Assembly (NCBI GenBank): GCA_963832835.1
Contig: CAWHVD010000001.1
Span: forward strand, 2,356,001-2,420,000
From: CAVPKN01 sp963832835
Lineage (GTDB): Bacteria > Chlamydiota > Chlamydiia > Chlamydiales > JAAKFR01
Length of the DNA stretch: 64,000 nucleotides
Reading direction: 5' to 3'
Shown: positions 63,501-64,000 of the stretch, piece by piece
How positions within the stretch are numbered: position 1 is the first letter of the stretch
How the letters are laid out: each line of letters starts with the position of its first letter
The notes under the pieces: model-generated
What the model was told of the DNA's origin: nothing
Seen by the model: only the letters and a program-made list of their open reading frames with translations
Databases searched by the model: none
Program-made: the position numbers and the translations under genes

Positions 63501-64000
63501 GAGCCCTCAGCGAGCTCGGAGCTCATGACGAAAAGAGAAACATCCCACAAATCTTATATGCGCTCCTCGCACTGATTGATCAAGACTCGCATATGCGCAG
63601 CTCAGTTGCTGGGACCCTTCATGAGCTCGCAGCTCATACCGGAAAGGAGAACATCCCACAAATCTTAGATATCCTCCAAAAGGCTATGTGGGATCAAGAC
63701 CCACGTATGCGCCGCTTTTCTCTTATAGCCCTCGGAGACCTGGCAGCTCATATCGCAAAGCAGAACATCACCCAAATCTTAAATGAGCTCCTAAAGGCTC
63801 TGCGTGATCAAGACTCGCATGTGTGCGACTCTGCTGCTCGAGCCCTCAGAAAGCTCGCAGCTCATGTCGAAAAGCAGCACATCATCCAAATCTTAAATGG
63901 GCTCATAAAAGCGCTGAGTGATCAATATTCAGATGTGCGCAGCTCTGCTGCTGAGACCCTCGGAAAGCTCGCAGCTCATGCCGAAAAACAGAATATCCCA
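60554..64000 (+). pseudogene. N8: trypsin-like protease-NACHT-HEAT paralogue with in-frame TGA, runs off window
   Basis: The frame starts at ATG 60554 (MAHSISLTQQTEL) with type B N-terminus, triad His66/Asp120/Ser197 and Walker A at 453-461. At 62537-62539 a TGA replaces the TGG (Trp) found in every other copy (LFEWEQNK). This leaves a 661-residue protease-NACHT product without the helical region, solenoid or CaaX box. Downstream the same frame is open to the end of the window, through a region matching N2 then N1, and at least five HEAT-like units plus a partial one. The stop is therefore a single recent nonsense change, or a sequencing error; stop readthrough is possible but unsupported. 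The true 3' end lies beyond the window. Confidence 0.8.

Overview
The window looks like the chromosome of an environmental (Parachlamydiales-type) chlamydia. Two gene orders support this. On the minus strand, nqrF, yajC, a RumA/RlmD-type 23S rRNA methyltransferase and the histone-like gene hctA occur in the same order as Chlamydia trachomatis CT740-CT743. On the plus strand, exbB, exbD and a small membrane protein match CT596-CT598. The protein ends (NqrF ending LDDFGS, Hc1 starting MALKDT) are also chlamydial. The genus is not determined; an amoeba- or animal-associated relative of Waddlia or Parachlamydia is an inference.

Region 1 (1-8.1 kb) holds two adjacent eukaryotic-like repeat proteins: a kinesin-light-chain-type TPR protein whose 5' end lies outside the window, and a 1762-residue protein with ankyrin and TPR repeats. 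A 178-bp nested palindrome ends this unit. Region 2 (8.1-21.1 kb) is mostly housekeeping: nqrF, htpG, yajC, rlmD, hctA, and a Tol/Exb-like operon (secreted TPR protein, exbB, exbD, two small membrane proteins). It is interrupted by an F-box protein, a 161-bp MITE-like element and a 441-bp element with 92-bp inverted repeats.

Region 3 (21.2-64 kb, about two thirds of the window) is an amplified accessory locus. It contains eight tandem, same-strand paralogues (called N1-N8 here) of one large protein: an N-terminal trypsin-like serine protease with an intact His/Asp/Ser triad, a NACHT NTPase, a HEAT-like solenoid of 5-16 units of about 38 residues, and a conserved tail. All seven complete copies end in a CaaX box (CVVM or CAVM), a eukaryotic prenylation signal. 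N8 carries an in-frame TGA and runs off the window. The paralogues are mosaics of each other, which points to recurrent gene conversion.

Two copies (N5 and N6) are each the third gene of a PARP-like, Ubl and NACHT cassette. The first gene is an ADP-ribosyltransferase of PARP type with an H-Y-E triad. The second has a ubiquitin-like beta-grasp domain. Both end in a shared Cys-containing C-terminal domain. The PARP + Ubl + protease-NACHT-CaaX combination is the best candidate for an undescribed system. I infer host-cell-acting effectors, anchored to host membranes by host prenyltransferases; an NLR-like defence role is the main alternative. Between N4 and the first cassette lies a scar: a MITE, an IS110-type transposase cut off by a second MITE copy, and a duplicate of the exbD-3'/CT598-like/small-protein segment joined to that MITE at a 7-bp microhomology.
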